A DNA stretch of 64,000 nt from Amaurobius ferox (GCA_951213105.1 OX578147.1:125519642-125583641); one strand, 5' to 3'; counted from the stretch's first letter, positions 29,773 to 42,225 are shown. A program made the numbers and translations. Notes: generated from the sequence alone by a model not told the origin.

Positions 29773-31984
29773 AAAATCATTGCATAATATAAGTCATAGC
29801 AGCATAAGAAAGAATCTTCCTCATAAAATGCTGATAATTAAATAACCATTTTTAACACTTTACTACATAGTTGGAAAGTGGTTATGACTTTGTTCATTCT
29901 GTCTGTTTGTCCGTTAGCACGATAACTGCCGTAAAAAGCCATAGAGAGCCAGGCGATTTATATTTCGATGACGTCATTTGAATCAAGTTCGTTTTTTTCG
30001 ATGAAGTTTTTAAGTTTTCAAATATAATTAATTATTACAGTATATTACCGTTGAATGTATTGCATTTTAGAGATACTCCGTACGAAGAACAGGCATGCTG
30101 CTAGTTAGGCAATAAAATTTTACTCTGCACGGTGAACGCAGATGGGTCAATTTAGAACCCGATAGAGAAAAATTATAATTTTGGATAAGAAATTGAAGAC
30201 TTCTTTATTCTACTACATACCGAAGTCTAAATTAAACATTGCTCTTCACAACATTCAAATTTGTAAAGCTATAGTAAGAGAACAAAAATTATGCTCTGGC
30301 CTGGATACAGCAGTATAAATATACACCGATGCACCAATTGTCATGTTTCGTAACATCATGTGATTTATAAATTGAATAGGGAAGAAATACATTCCAAATT
30401 TAATTTTTGAGGAAATGATCATTAGATTATTATCATTGGTCAAGTGCCAGTTTCAATTTGTTTTATTTTTAAATTTGTCGCAAAAAAGTTTAATCTCTTT
30501 TGTACTGTGATTGTTTGTCTGGTGGTGGAAATATGAAATCCAATAAATAAATGAAAATAAGAAATCCAAGATACTGTTTACTTTAAAATTTATCACTGAT
30601 ATTTTATGCAATTTCTTCTATGATTTTAATTTCAGTTCTTAGATTTCGAATGTTTCTAAATTATCAAAATTAAATAAATTTTATTCTTAAACACAGTTCC
30701 GACGATTTCTTTCCTATAGCAAATGTTGAATAAAGATTTATCTGAGCAAACTGTCATAATTTGAAATCAACATATAGATAATGCGAATTATTGTCCTTGA
30801 ATGTATTTATTCCAAACATCTTACACTTTTACTAAAATTATTAAATTTTAAAAATATTCATAATTATGTCATAATTAAAGAAAATATTATCTATCTATAT
30901 TTACATAGAAAGTTTAATCGCATTGAAAAGTTTTTAACAACACTAACAATTGTGGCATATGACATGTTTGTTTTGCTACCGCTGCAACGAATCTTTGATG
31001 CTGATGAGTAGTTCTAACTAAATAGTCATTGCACTGTTCACTGATAAATGAAGAAAGCATTTTTAAAAACATAATCCCAGTCTTTTTTATCCCTTCTCAT
31101 CTTCAACCAAAATGATAAATAAAAATTCATTTTATATTAATGCTCATTCTTGACTTTAATTATTTTTAATTTGAAATTAATTTTAAAATTTGGGTTCCTT
31201 TACATTTAATACTTTATGTGATGAGCTTGTGTTTAATTCCTTAAATGGCAAATTTTAATTCGCATACAAGCCAACAGGTTTCAAAATATGCAGGCCGGTC
31301 CGCGTTGGAGTTGGTTTTGAGTATTTACGGTACGGCTCAGGTGAATTCCAATGAAAAAATTTCGGGCTTTGGACGAGTCAAATCTTGGCATTTTTGAAGC
31401 GGGAAAATTTTTTTAATTAGACCTGTGCAGACCTCTAGTCTCTAAATAACTGACTTTTGATCTTCGACTTTTCCTTTTCTTCTGCCGGCTCCAAGAACTG
31501 GGATTTTTCCAAATTTAGATAATTCCCCCCATTATTGCAGTGACGCAGTAGCCGGAACACATTTTTTTTTTTAATTCTTAAATTCTAAAAACTCCTTACT
31601 TATTCCCATTATTTATTTATTTATTGAAGATAAAAACGGGTTGCTTTTCTAGTTCAAGGACTCCAGAATGACAAACTGAATGATTGAGTAAATATCTTTT
31701 ATCACATATGTGTTTAGGAAACGTTTTGAAACTTTAATTTCGAAGGGGGGTTAAATACGCCTATGCGCATGTGCTTAACATGTGTGTTAAATGTTTAATT
31801 GGCTGAATAACTGAAAAATGCCCAGTCTAAAATGAGACATATATTTGAAATTTGGTGCATGAGTGAACAGTCTGAAAAAGACAACTGAAAAAATTGAATT
31901 ATTTAAAAAATCGTGTTTTGTAGGTTTGCTCATTAGGAGGCCGTTGAATTTCAATGAATATTCAGCTAGTGTTTAACTATTTGG
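29773..31984. other. Non-coding, no gene seen
   Basis: A/T-rich. A fragment of repeat R2 lies at about 30035-30106 (reverse). No coding or RNA gene is recognised. Confidence 0.45.
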
Positions 31985-32420
31985 TAAACCAATTAGATTT
32001 TCCCATTAAAATTCCTACTGCGTTAGGTTCTGTCCCGCATTTGAATTTATGAGTGCACAAAGATTTAGTCTTCTAGGTCACAGGAAGCTTCTGAAGGGTT
32101 TGGAACGACAAATACACGCAGAATAATAATTATACAGGTATTTATTGAATTACAGTATCTGTATAAATGAAATCATTTTTCCTTTCTTGTTTGTAAATAA
32201 TTTTTATTGTTTGTATAAATATTCGGTGAACCAGTAGTTTTTCTCCCTCAAAATTCCGACTGTGTTAAGTTCTGTACCGAAGTTGAATTTTTGAGTATAC
32301 AAAGATTTAGTCTTCTGGGCCACCGGGGCTTTTGAAGGGTTTATAAAAACAAAACACATTCAGGACAATTATTATATAGGTCTCTATTGAGTTACTATGT
32401 CAACAAATGAAATCATTTTT
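31985..32420. repeat. Two-copy tandem repeat, ~246 bp period
   Basis: ACAAAGATTTAGTCTTCT, GAAGGGTTT and AAATGAAATCATTTTTC occur in both 31985-32185 and 32229-32420 in the same order, with about 75% similarity by eye. Confidence 0.65.
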
Positions 32421-33272
32421 CTGTAAAAACGCCGTGAAAGTGCAGTACCGCTACTAGAGACTAGCTATTTGAATAGAATTGCAGTTCCGCAGCGCCCGTG
32501 TAGTGGCAACCGCCATTTCTATTCATTACTATGCAGAACCCGAGATTTCCGAGTAACCCCGGTTAAAACAAATCGTTTTCAACACATGGAATTCTCATGC
32601 TAAATACTATAATTTCTAAATATATTCTGCAAGGCTAAAAAATGCGGTATGTAGAATATCACATATTTTTAGTGCTGTATCGTCCATTTCAAACTTCAAA
32701 TTTCATACAATGCACTCTAATGTATACTATTTAAAAAGGAAATAATGATATATTCAAAATGACTAAATAAATATTAGTTTTATACCATCGGTCTGGACTC
32801 ATAGGCATAGAAATATCATTAATTTTATTTTTAATTCCAGTTTTTTAATACACACATTTTAGTGTTGTACCTAGATTAGTCTCCAAAATACACATTGAAG
32901 TTACACACACACACATATATATATATATTTATATTATAATTATATAATAATCGGTTAGGAGAACTCTTTGGTTATTCCTTGACAAGAAATAGAATGGATA
33001 GGAAACTTTCTTTCAGTAAGTGGGAAAAGCCTCCAGTTACGTTTTTTTCATTCTTTCATTCATTTACTTTGTCCCCCAAACCACACACCCTTCTAAGATT
33101 CCCCCCTTTATCCTCTTGGACAGGCGAGCAAGTCATAAACTATAGAGGTCCAAGGGCCTTTCGTCACCTTTACTTACACTCATTGGCCTATCAGATGCCA
33201 ATCATTTGAAAAAAGGAACTGCCCATCTCTTGAGCCACCGGGTGCAATTTTCAAGGGAACGGTGATTTTTTT
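32421..33272. other. Non-coding, no gene seen
   Basis: Short (CA)n and (TA)n tracts lie near 32905-32930. Nothing else is recognised. Confidence 0.4.
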
Positions 33273-33292
33273 TAACTGAAGCGTCCCCTTAA

Positions 33293-34212
33293 GTACTCAA
33301 ATAATCGAACAAAACTGCAATTAAACACATAGTACAATTAGATTTCTGTTTTCCACATTTTCTTAGAAAAGTAGTAAAACACCCTTACTGGATATTGTCA
33401 ATTCCCAATGTGAATGAAATTTACATGAATTAATTTTATCATATTTGAAAACTTTCTTTGCTATTAAAGAATGCTACAAATCAATGCTTAAATTGCAAGA
33501 ATATAAACATAATTTTTTCAAAAAATCATGAAATTTAGAACAGCAGATTGTTGAGTATTATGAGTAATTACTTTTAATAGATAAATATTTTTGAAGAAAC
33601 AGGAGCTTTTATATAACTATTAGATTAATATAAATAATAAAAAAAAGAGAATATCTAATTTGCTTACAGGGGAAATAAAAAGCCGAAATTATTTAAGGAG
33701 ATAAATACGCTAAATGGTTATATGAAACTTTAGACATTTTTCATTATTGAAGATTGCAGGATGAATGAGATTGTAGCTTTTATACATTACAAAACCGCAT
33801 ACTTCACTCCTTTATCTGACACTTTTGAAACTCATTTCATCTAATATATGTACTATATAAATGATTTATTACTTTATTATGAACAATTTAATCAGAGCAC
33901 AACAGGCACAGAAATAAATCAATTTTTTTAGTATATATTTTGTTTGGTACCTTCATATCATTTTCAAACCAAAGTCCAACAACATTGATAAGCACCTTAT
34001 TAATAACATTGATATAATAATGTCGACATGCGATATAATAATAAATCAGATTATAAATAACTTCAGTACAATGTGATCTTAGTTGGTGATTTATATTATT
34101 CTTTACCATACGTTATAATAATCAATTTAAATACATATTGCTAATAAAATTTTTGATTTATTGCTATCATACAATGGAAACTTATATTTAGAACGGTCAA
34201 AGAACTACGAAG
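33293..34212. other. Intergenic, no gene seen
   Basis: A/T-rich, nothing recognised. Confidence 0.45.
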
Positions 34213-35924
34213 ATGGAGAATGCTTTGAAAGATCGACAAATGGATACGTCAGGTGAGCCCCCCCCCCCCCCACGAGTTCTTCTCGTGGGATTTCTATTGT
34301 TTCTCAGAGCTCTACTATGCCTTTTAATACTGCCTCAGCGACCCAGTCAGCCAGCTCAGAAGCACCTTCCGGTGCTATTAAACATCCCTTTACTGATCCA
34401 GACGACGAAGGATTCGTAAAAGTGCCGAGAAGGCACTCTGCTAAGATAGCCAAATCCCCCCCCCCAATTTCCTTGGTCCTGCCTGTGCTTGACCCTGAAG
34501 TTCTTGCACCCGCTGCAGCGGTTGTAGATGAAATTCCTAAGAAAGGACGTCTGTCCCCCCTTCTTTATCATACCCAGTACTAACTGGTACGATTATTTAA
34601 ACCAACTGAGGTTACTTGCCCCCTCAATAACAAGTAATTTGAGAGGGAATTTATTCAAACTCGACGTAAAAACGCGTGAAGCTGTATAAAGAAGACTTAT
34701 GAACGATAGCTGTACAACGATACTATGAACAATAGCTGAACGATAGCTGTATATGTACTATGAACGATATGTACTATGCACTATGAACGATATGTACTAT
34801 GAACGATAGTTGTACAAAGAAGACTTATGAACGATAAAATCTCGTTTAGGACCTTGAACGAAGAGAAGCCACTTAAAGTGGTCATTAGGGGCCTTCCTGT
34901 GCCCACCAGCGAGAAGCTGTACAAAGAAGACTTCTGACCGATAGCTGTACAACGATACTATGAACGATTGCTGTATGATATGTTCTATGAACGATATGTA
35001 CTATGAACGATATGTACTATGAACGATGGCTGTACAAGAGAGCTGTACAAAGAAGACTTACGAACGATAAAATCTCGTTTAGGACCTTTAACGCAGCCAT
35101 TTAAAGTGGTAATTAGGGGGCTCCCTGTGCCCACCAGCCCGGATCTAATAAAGGAGAAATTGGAAGGCCAAGGCTTCGAAATAAACAGTATAACGCAGCT
35201 ATTTAAAGGCCCAAAGACTAATAGGATGCTCATGCCCCTATTTTATGTTCAGTTAAATAAAACCTCTGATAATTTAAAAATTTATCAAATTGTTAAAATG
35301 TTAGGTGTTGACGTTAAACTAGCACGATATCGAGGGCGCAAGGGCGCTGCTACTCAGTGATTTTGTTTCCACAAATGGCATCATGCGGCAAATAGCTGCC
35401 ATTTATCGCCAAAATGCTTAATGTGCGTCGGCGATCACAGATCCCACGAATGTCCGAAAAAAGCCGAGACGAAATGCGTCTGTGACAACTGCGGTGGGGA
35501 TCACCCCGAGAGTTATCGCAGGTGTGCCAAATTCCTGAATCCAAGAAGTCTAACTAGAACTTTTACAAGCAAAATTACTTCAAACTCAAAATCCTACGCT
35601 GCTGCCTTCCAGCACAATGAAATTGATTTTCCAAAATTGCCCGAAAAATTCCCCGAAACTAAAATAGTCAGTTTCAATCTCAACAAGCCTTCCGAAGAAA
35701 AAGAAAATTGTATGAGAGATAACTGGTTGGAGTTTATCGACATGATAGTCCGTTTCGAAAAGAACGGCTATCAGCTCGATTTTCTCCAAAAAGCCATCAA
35801 GTCTGCCCTCCCCCAACTAAGGGAATCTAAAACCATCATTGATAGAATTTCCATATTTTATGACCATATATGTGAATTAGCAAAACCCCCACGTTTTAAA
35901 TGGCTTAATTTTAGGGGCTGTTAG
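34213..35924 (+). pseudogene. Jockey-like gag (ORF1) pseudogene
   Basis: The start is MENALKDRQMDTSGEPPPP. The frame breaks at a C14 run (34258-34271) and resumes with TDPDDEGFVKVPRRHSAKI, matching the DSDGFRMPKRH region of Jockey-a. After a second C10 run (34456-34465), another frame gives NWYDYLNQLRLLAPSITSNL. A tandem duplication then interrupts. VVIRGLPVPTSPDLIKEKLE (RRM-like) follows, then a frameshift near 35355 within the first knuckle. CHLSPKCLMCVGDHRSHECP and CDNCGGDHPESYRRC are the second and third. The first knuckle is damaged (FHKWHH where F.H is expected). The C-terminal 130 residues are helical and open to the stop at 35924. Confidence 0.8.
34667..35140 (+). repeat. Internal duplication and minisatellite within gag
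   Basis: Two units of roughly 240 bp start GAAGCTGTA.AAAGAAGACTT (34669, 34913), and both end in AGTGGT.ATTAGGGG.C.CCTGTGCCCACCAGC. Inside each is a small repeat TATGTACTATGAACGA repeated two to four times. Confidence 0.85.
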
Positions 35925-36287
35925 ATTCCAAAATGCCTTTCCTTTAGCTTTTTTTTTTGATTTGCTGAGCGTTTACTACTTCTCTCAGTTGGCTCCTCCC
36001 CATAGCTCCGCCCCTTACCTTACTAGAACCTTACTCTCGTCTCAAGGCAGTGTTTCACGGAACACACCGTTATTCCAAATTTTTCCTTTACTTCTAGGAG
36101 AACATTTTTTCTCCATATTCTAAATTATGCGTCACCTGAAGACTTAATTGGGACTTGTCCTAATTCTGTCTAACGTGCAATGCTACGATCCCATTGGATC
36201 CCCATCACATTAAATTCACTTTCCTATTCTTTCCCAACCTATTTTTGTGTTCGGAGATTAAAGCAAACCCTCGGGTTTGCTAAGTGG

Positions 36288-36346
36288 TAGCCCCCGTTAC
36301 TATAGTGACGGAGGCTACGACCGTACTAGTATAGTAACGGGGGCTA
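36288..36346. repeat. 17-bp perfect inverted repeat
   Basis: TAGCCCCCGTTACTATA (36288-36304) is repeated inverted at 36330-36346. A relative, AGTAACGGGGGCTA, lies near 27443. Confidence 0.85.
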
Positions 36347-37339
36347 CGGCTAGGTGCTCCAAAAATGCATCTCTTGAGAACTTGAGAAAAAATTGCGGAA
36401 GTTAGGCGCCCTCTAGCGACGACATATCAGTTGTTTGTTTCCAGTAAAACTTTGAATTCGGAGGACATCTTAGTAACGGTTGAGTGCCTCTGGAATCAAG
36501 TTTAAACACAATTTTCCTTCATAGTATGGTTACAGTGCATTGAGGTTATGAAAAACATTATTTGTAAGATGTAATATGTATTTGAATTTATAATCATACA
36601 TTTTTGGCTAAAATAAACAGAAACTATTTAAAAAATCGCATCACATTAGGATTTTTTTAAATTTGATCTGTCATATCCAATATCGGTAAAAATTCGCAAA
36701 AATCTTATTTTGTAAAGTTTTTGATTCTGTAGTTGTACAAAGTTACGCATTTTTTTTTTAAATTCACAAAAATCTTATTTTGTTACGTTTTCATGAGTAT
36801 TATTCACTGTTATTCAAATTGAATTACATTATCATTTAAATTAAACATTCTTGTTCAGAACACAGTAGCAAACCCATTTTGGTGGGAGGAGCCTATTTCT
36901 AAACACCAAGATACGTCACTCAGGATGGGTGGTGCCTATTACGAAACACGGGCACAGTGCTTAGAAGAGACTTACTTCTAGGCACTGTAACACGGGGGAC
37001 GCCCCAATTTAGCGCGATTCGGGAAAAAAAACGCGTGTGTGGAGGGGGGGGGGGGGTATCATCCGTATTTACCCCAATATCAATTGACAGTAAAATAATC
37101 TTGTTGCCCACAAAAACAAAACAAAATTTGAATTAACTGGTAAAGTAATATGATCTAATAAAATTGTGAACTCGTAACTTATGTTTAAAAAGTTTATGTT
37201 AAACTTATGTTAAAAAACTTAAACGTAACTTATGTTAAAAAACACAAGGGTGTGCACAAATGTATGTTATTATACTCTATAAAAAGTGAGTATTTGCACG
37301 CTGCCACAACTGCCGCCGTGTTCATGCAGAGTGCGATCA
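36347..37339. other. Intergenic, no gene seen
   Basis: A G13 run lies at 37044-37056. No gene is recognised. Confidence 0.45.
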
Positions 37340-37525
37340 CGTTAAACGTGTAGATCCCTAAGTTTTTCCGAGAGGTTGGTGGTAAGGGAAGCAGGGTACG
37401 GTCCCAGTGGATGCCTCCCCCACTGGGTTCCGGTCTAAATTGGGTGGCACTTCCCGGCCGTCCAAACGGTTACCTTACACCTTTCTGGTAGGTTGGATGG
37501 TCTGGGTCTCAACAACAACAACTCT
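37340..37525 (+). repeat. SINE 3' portion (SINE-E)
   Basis: The body GGTCCCAGTGGATGCCTCCC is followed by the shared tail CCCGGCCGTCCAAACGG...TTGGATGGTCTGGGTCTCAA and CAACAACAAC. The tRNA-like head is missing or unrecognisable. Confidence 0.7.
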
Positions 37526-38420
37526 ATAAAAAGTGGGTGAAGTGAGTAGGCGTGGCTCACGTGTAGGCCTTAATTGAAATTTTAGACTTGAGTATTGTAA
37601 TAATGGTATGAAAATTAATCATTGTTATTTCTAAGACATAAAAGATATTTTGGTTTTTTGTTGGTTTAACGTCCCCGTCATGAAGACGGGGTCCAAAATC
37701 AGAATTTCAATTCTGCGTGCTGCGCTTCAATGAAAAACAGGATTTGCAAATCCTAAGATTTGAAGGATTTTGAATCATTGATTGATTCGTTAAAAGATCA
37801 TTTTAATTTAGTGATTGTTGACAATTTCGAGGAGTGTTTAACTCTTAGCGCACAATATTGATTGATTAATTAAATCATAAAATGCTAAGTGTTATCATTC
37901 TGCATAAGTGATTATTATAAATTTGCATCGAGTACATGCTATACTCGATTTATAAAACCATAACTTGCCTTAAATGGGTCATAAAGTATATTTTATTGGT
38001 CAAGAAATGTGACTCGTAAATGCTAAACATGCATTAGGTCAACAAGCAAATTTTTTTCAAAACTGGGATACAATCGAGGGTGATAGCAAAGCAACCCTGT
38101 AGAAAGCCCAGACCACACGACCAACCCGAAGGCTTATGGTTGCTGTTTGTGTGGCCGGACAAAGCAACCCTGTGTAAAATAGTGTGCCAGTTTGACTTAA
38201 CTTTAAATTTTCATTAAAGAAAAGTTGAATAAACAAATAAAATAACTAACAGTTCTTGGTCTTCAAAGTTAATAAACTCGCAGAATGACGTGAAATAAAA
38301 GTACAATAAGATCACAGCGTTGCCTATATAATAGGAGATAATATTTATTTTTATCTCTAGTTTGCGATAACTGCCAGAAATTAAAAATAATAATTTTAAT
38401 TACTTATTTTTTTCAACACA
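37526..38420. other. Intergenic, no gene seen
   Basis: Short repeats such as AAAGCAACCCTGT (twice, near 38092 and 38160) are present, and no gene. Confidence 0.45.
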
Positions 38421-38431
38421 TCGATCGATTT

Positions 38432-39222
38432 GCGGTTTGGACATTCCAGCGAATGCTGCAGACTGCCACCAAGATGTCTTAAATGCGGGCTAGGGCACCA
38501 TACCAGAGAATGCACGAAATCAAAAGACACCCCTGCACAATGTGCAAATTGTAAGGGACCACACCCGGCTAATTTCAGACTTTGCCCCGCTAACCCACAA
38601 AATAAAAATCAAATGCCAAATAATGCAAACTTGCCTGTCCCCCCCCCCCCCCCCCCAGAAGCAGCCCACCTAATCTACAGCCCTCAGACTTCCCCCGCCT
38701 TCAAACTACTATACCAGAACAAACTAAACAGCATGAAAACACTAGAACTAATGTCAGCCAAACCTCCACCACCATAAATCAGAACGAAAACAGATCCTTT
38801 GCGGAAATCGCGGCAGTTCAAAAGTCCTACCAAAGTACTTCAGCTCCCCCCCCCCCTCCCCTAAACTCATCCCAAGAAATCAAATTGTAGCCAATGCTAG
38901 AAAGCAAACCCTACAGCAAATTGCCGTACATTCTTACATCTCCCCTGCCCCCCCACCCCTAGCTGCAGAAAACTTGAACGAAAAGACTATCAATGAAACA
39001 TCCTCAACTTCTCAAATCAAAGATATAATACAGATTATTCAGGAATTCAAACAAATGTTTACTGACTTAGATTTAAATTTTAATAAAATCAAAAACTTCA
39101 TAAATCAAATTAAAGAAACAATTAACAAACCAATTAATCCACTAGATAAATTATTAAACATCATATCTGCCCTTGGAGAGGTATTTAGTACAGTCCCCCC
39201 CCCCCCCCGTCATGGCGAGTAA
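38432..39222 (+). pseudogene. Jockey-a ORF1 fragment, copy 2
   Basis: It begins inside the first knuckle (FGHSSECC), keeps CLKCGLGHHTREC and CANCKGPHPANFRLC, and breaks at a C18 run (38639-38656). The equivalent in copy 1 is TTC10TCC. It continues in a second frame (NQNENRSFAEIAAVQ), breaks again near 38850, and ends in the helical C-terminus. Its last codons are RHGE then stop, overlapping the ORF2 ATG. The parallel ending RHG-stop in Jockey-b suggests this is the ancestral frame, with copy 1 shifted by one extra C. Confidence 0.85.
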
Positions 39223-41896
39223 AACCTTCAGTCACCTAAACATATTGTCGTGGAACGCCAATGGGCTCCGCGGCAAAATCACTGAACTGCGTTCCTTTGT
39301 ACAGAATAATAGCATTGATATAATACTTATACAAGAAGTTAGACCTGGCCTCCGACCCCGCCCCCTCAAAATTGCAAATTACTATAATTATACGGCTCTG
39401 AGAAATAACCCATCTAATAATCAACCCTCGCATGCAGGCGGAGTTTCTGTCTACATTAAGCATAACATCCCTCACCATGAATTAAATCCGGTCAATACTA
39501 CTGTAATTGAAAATAAAATGATTCAGCTCTCTCTACCGAACCACCCGCCCATCATTATTGGGTCCATCTACATAAAACCTGCCAGCAGAATAGACATTAC
39601 CCCTGACCTGCAAAGTATCAGTAATATCAATCACCGTGCCATCCTGTTGGGTGATTATAATGCACATAGCCCCCTCTGGAATTGCCGCAGAAGAAACACC
39701 TACGGTACTGCTCTGCAAAAATTCATCTCTGCTACTGGAATTCATCTTGCAGTCCCAGCCCTGCCCACCCACTACTCGCATTCCCCTTACCCCTCCACCA
39801 TAGACCTCGGCCTTCTTAAAAATATCCATCTTCCTTATACAATTGAAACTCTTAATGAATTTAGCTCTGACCACCTCCCCATCCTCCTCACCCTTCAGCT
39901 AAACTCCCTTCTCCCTGTCTCCAGCCTCCCTTCCTGTGTCGATTGGAATAATTTCAAATCAAACCTTAGAAACACCACCCTGCTCATCCCTAATATTAAC
40001 TGCCCTGCTGACATTGATAAAGCTGCCCAAAAAATCACCCTCGAAATTCAAAACTCCCTGGCTAAAGCTTCCTCCTCTCGGCCCCCCCCCCCGCTACAAC
40101 TCCCTTCCGCATAACATCCAAACTCAGATTGTGTATAGAAATTTTGTTCGCCGCCTCTGGCAAGTAACTAGAGACCCCCGCACTAAAACCCACCTTAACT
40201 CCGTAAATAAAAATATTAGAATTGCCATTCAAAAACACAACCAAAATAATTGGAAAAATTATATTGAGTCCCTCTCCCCTTCTGACAATAGCATCTGGAA
40301 AGAGATTAAAAGAATTAAGAAACCCTATTCGCAGCTCCCCCCCCTCCTCTCGTCCACTGGCACCGCTTTTTCAGAACGGGACAAAGCAAATGCTATCGCA
40401 AATTGCTACGAGAAGCAATTTGCGATTGATATCCCGAACAACGCTTTTCATACTCATGTGCAGTCTACAGTTAACAGTTTTCTCTTGTCCCCCCCCCCTC
40501 CTCTGGTCCCTCCCACCTCTGTTGAAGAAGTAACTGAAATCATTCATAAATTGAAGAACAAAAAATCCCCTGGAATAGACAAAATCTCTAATAGAGCCCT
40601 TAAGGCCCTACCACTTAACATTATCTTTTACATAGTTTTAATGATCAACTCAATTCTTAAATTCTGCCACTTTCCGGCTTGCTGGAAAACTGCTGTCGTA
40701 ATCCCCTGTTTAAAGCCCGGAGCTGACCCCTCTAACCCTGTGTCATACCGTCCCATTTCCCTCCTCCCATCCCTGAGCAAAATCACTGAAAGAATCATTC
40801 AGAACAGGCTTTATAAATTTATAAATGAAAAAGATATCATTATCCCAGAGCAATTTGGATTCAGACCCATGCACTCCACCATCCATCAGCTTCTCAGAGT
40901 AGTTGAATTCACTGCTAATGGCATTAAAAATAAAAATCACGTAGGTGCCCTTCTGCTGGACGTCGAAAAGGCGTTCGACAAGACGTGGACCCCTGGAATA
41001 ATCTACAAATTAATTAAACTTAACTTCCCCCCCCCCCCTTCATCCAAATTATAAATTCGTATCTACTAAAAAGAAAGTTCCATGTGCGAACTCTAAATAC
41101 CCTCTCCGAAATTAAAACCATCAACGCAGGCGTTCCGCAAGGATCCATTCTAGGGCCCCTTCTTTTTAATCTGTATGTAAATGATATCCCCCGCGCCCCT
41201 CACACCACCCTTTGCTTATATGCAGACGACACGTGTATTATATCCTCCAACAAAAATATTAATTATCTCCACACCCAGTTACAGAATCATATCAGCATAC
41301 TTATAAAATATTACGATAATTGGAAAATCAAGATTAATGCATCCAAATCGCAGGCAGTCTTTCTCTCTGGAGCCCGTATCCCTCCCCCCCCCTTAATGTT
41401 CAAAAATCAGCCTATCCCTTTTTCGCGTACTGCCAAGTACCTCGGTGTCCATTTGGATAGCCGGCTTACTTGGCGTACGCACTTTGAGTACATTGTCAAA
41501 AAAACTAAAAAGCTCGTAGGAGCACTAAATCATCTTTTATTTTCAAAAGACCTCGATATTAGCAATAAGATTCTCTTATACAAGAGCATTATGCAGCCAA
41601 TTCTCTTATATGCATGCCCGATTTGGGGGTATGCATGTAAATCGAATATTCAAAAACTTCAAGTGGAACAGAACAGGATACTCCGAATCATCAGGAAAGC
41701 CCCTCGTTACTTACGTAATGATATAATTCACAAAGACTTTAAAGTAAAAACTATTAAACAGGCTATTAAAAAGCAAACTACAAAATTCTTTAGAGACATA
41801 CCAAAAATACCGAATGAATCTCTGTTTAATCTCCAGGACTATGACCCGCGGGCGAATAAAAAGCGTCCCCGTGCAGTCTTGTATGAACCTCCCTAA
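39212..41896 (+). pseudogene. Jockey-a ORF2, copy 2: endonuclease-RT with two frameshifts
   Basis: The ATG at 39212 follows a C14 run. The endonuclease (SWNANGLRGK, GDYNAHSPLW, SDHLPI) reads to the C11 run at 40082-40092, where the frame shifts (C16 in copy 1). The next segment spans PYSQLPPLLSSTGTAFSERD and RT motifs through DVEKAFDKTW to the C12 run at 41027-41038 (C13 in copy 1), where it shifts again. The last segment has AGVPQGSILG, CLYADDTCII and the thumb, ending at 41896. Relative to copy 1 the protein shows only scattered substitutions (for example TIHQLL for TTHQLL). Confidence 0.9.
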
Positions 41897-42225
41897 GCAT
41901 CGTTTTAATTTTTCTAGCATTCCCAGTCTGCTTATTGTGCAACTCTTTAACCTCTTACATTCTATTAGCATCTATCTCGCAAACTCCTCCCCCCTCAGCT
42001 TGTAACCAATGCTGCAAGTTGTATCCCAACTTGCCTCTAGATGGCAGCACCGCTGCACCTTAGTTTTCACTCTCCTTCCAATAAGGAAGGTTGGACTTTG
42101 TGTCCTTTTCTGTATGAATCAGATCAATTTCGCTCAAATGATGACATGTGTTAATACTTTATCCACAGACCGGAGGTAAAAGCCTTCGGGCTAGGCACTC
42201 CAGCACGTATCCAACATCCCTGGCT
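41897..42225 (+). other. 3' UTR of Jockey-a copy 2
   Basis: Matches 7566-7894. The hairpin AGCC-TTCG-GGCT lies at 42181-42192. Confidence 0.75.

Larger units (their letters stand above)
27824..33288. mobile_element. Candidate large TTAA-flanked DNA element, non-coding
   Basis: The left end is TTAA then GGCGACGCTTCAGTTA (27820-27839). The right end is TAACTGAAGCGTCCCC then TTAA (33273-33292). The termini match at 15 of 16 positions as an inverted repeat, and both are flanked by TTAA, as in piggyBac- and Kolobok-type elements. No transposase is visible across 5.46 kb. Alternatively, these are two solo ends of related small elements. Confidence 0.5.
34213..36281 (+). mobile_element. Gag-only LINE relative (non-autonomous), 3' hairpin kept
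   Basis: It contains a Jockey-like gag (34213-35924), a 340-bp 3' UTR and the motif GGAGATTAAAG (36253-36263) leading into a perfect 9-bp hairpin AGCAAACCC-TC-GGGTTTGCT (36262-36281). No endonuclease or RT sequence lies between gag and the hairpin. The same motif ends Jockey-b. The left boundary and target duplication could not be fixed. Confidence 0.65.
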
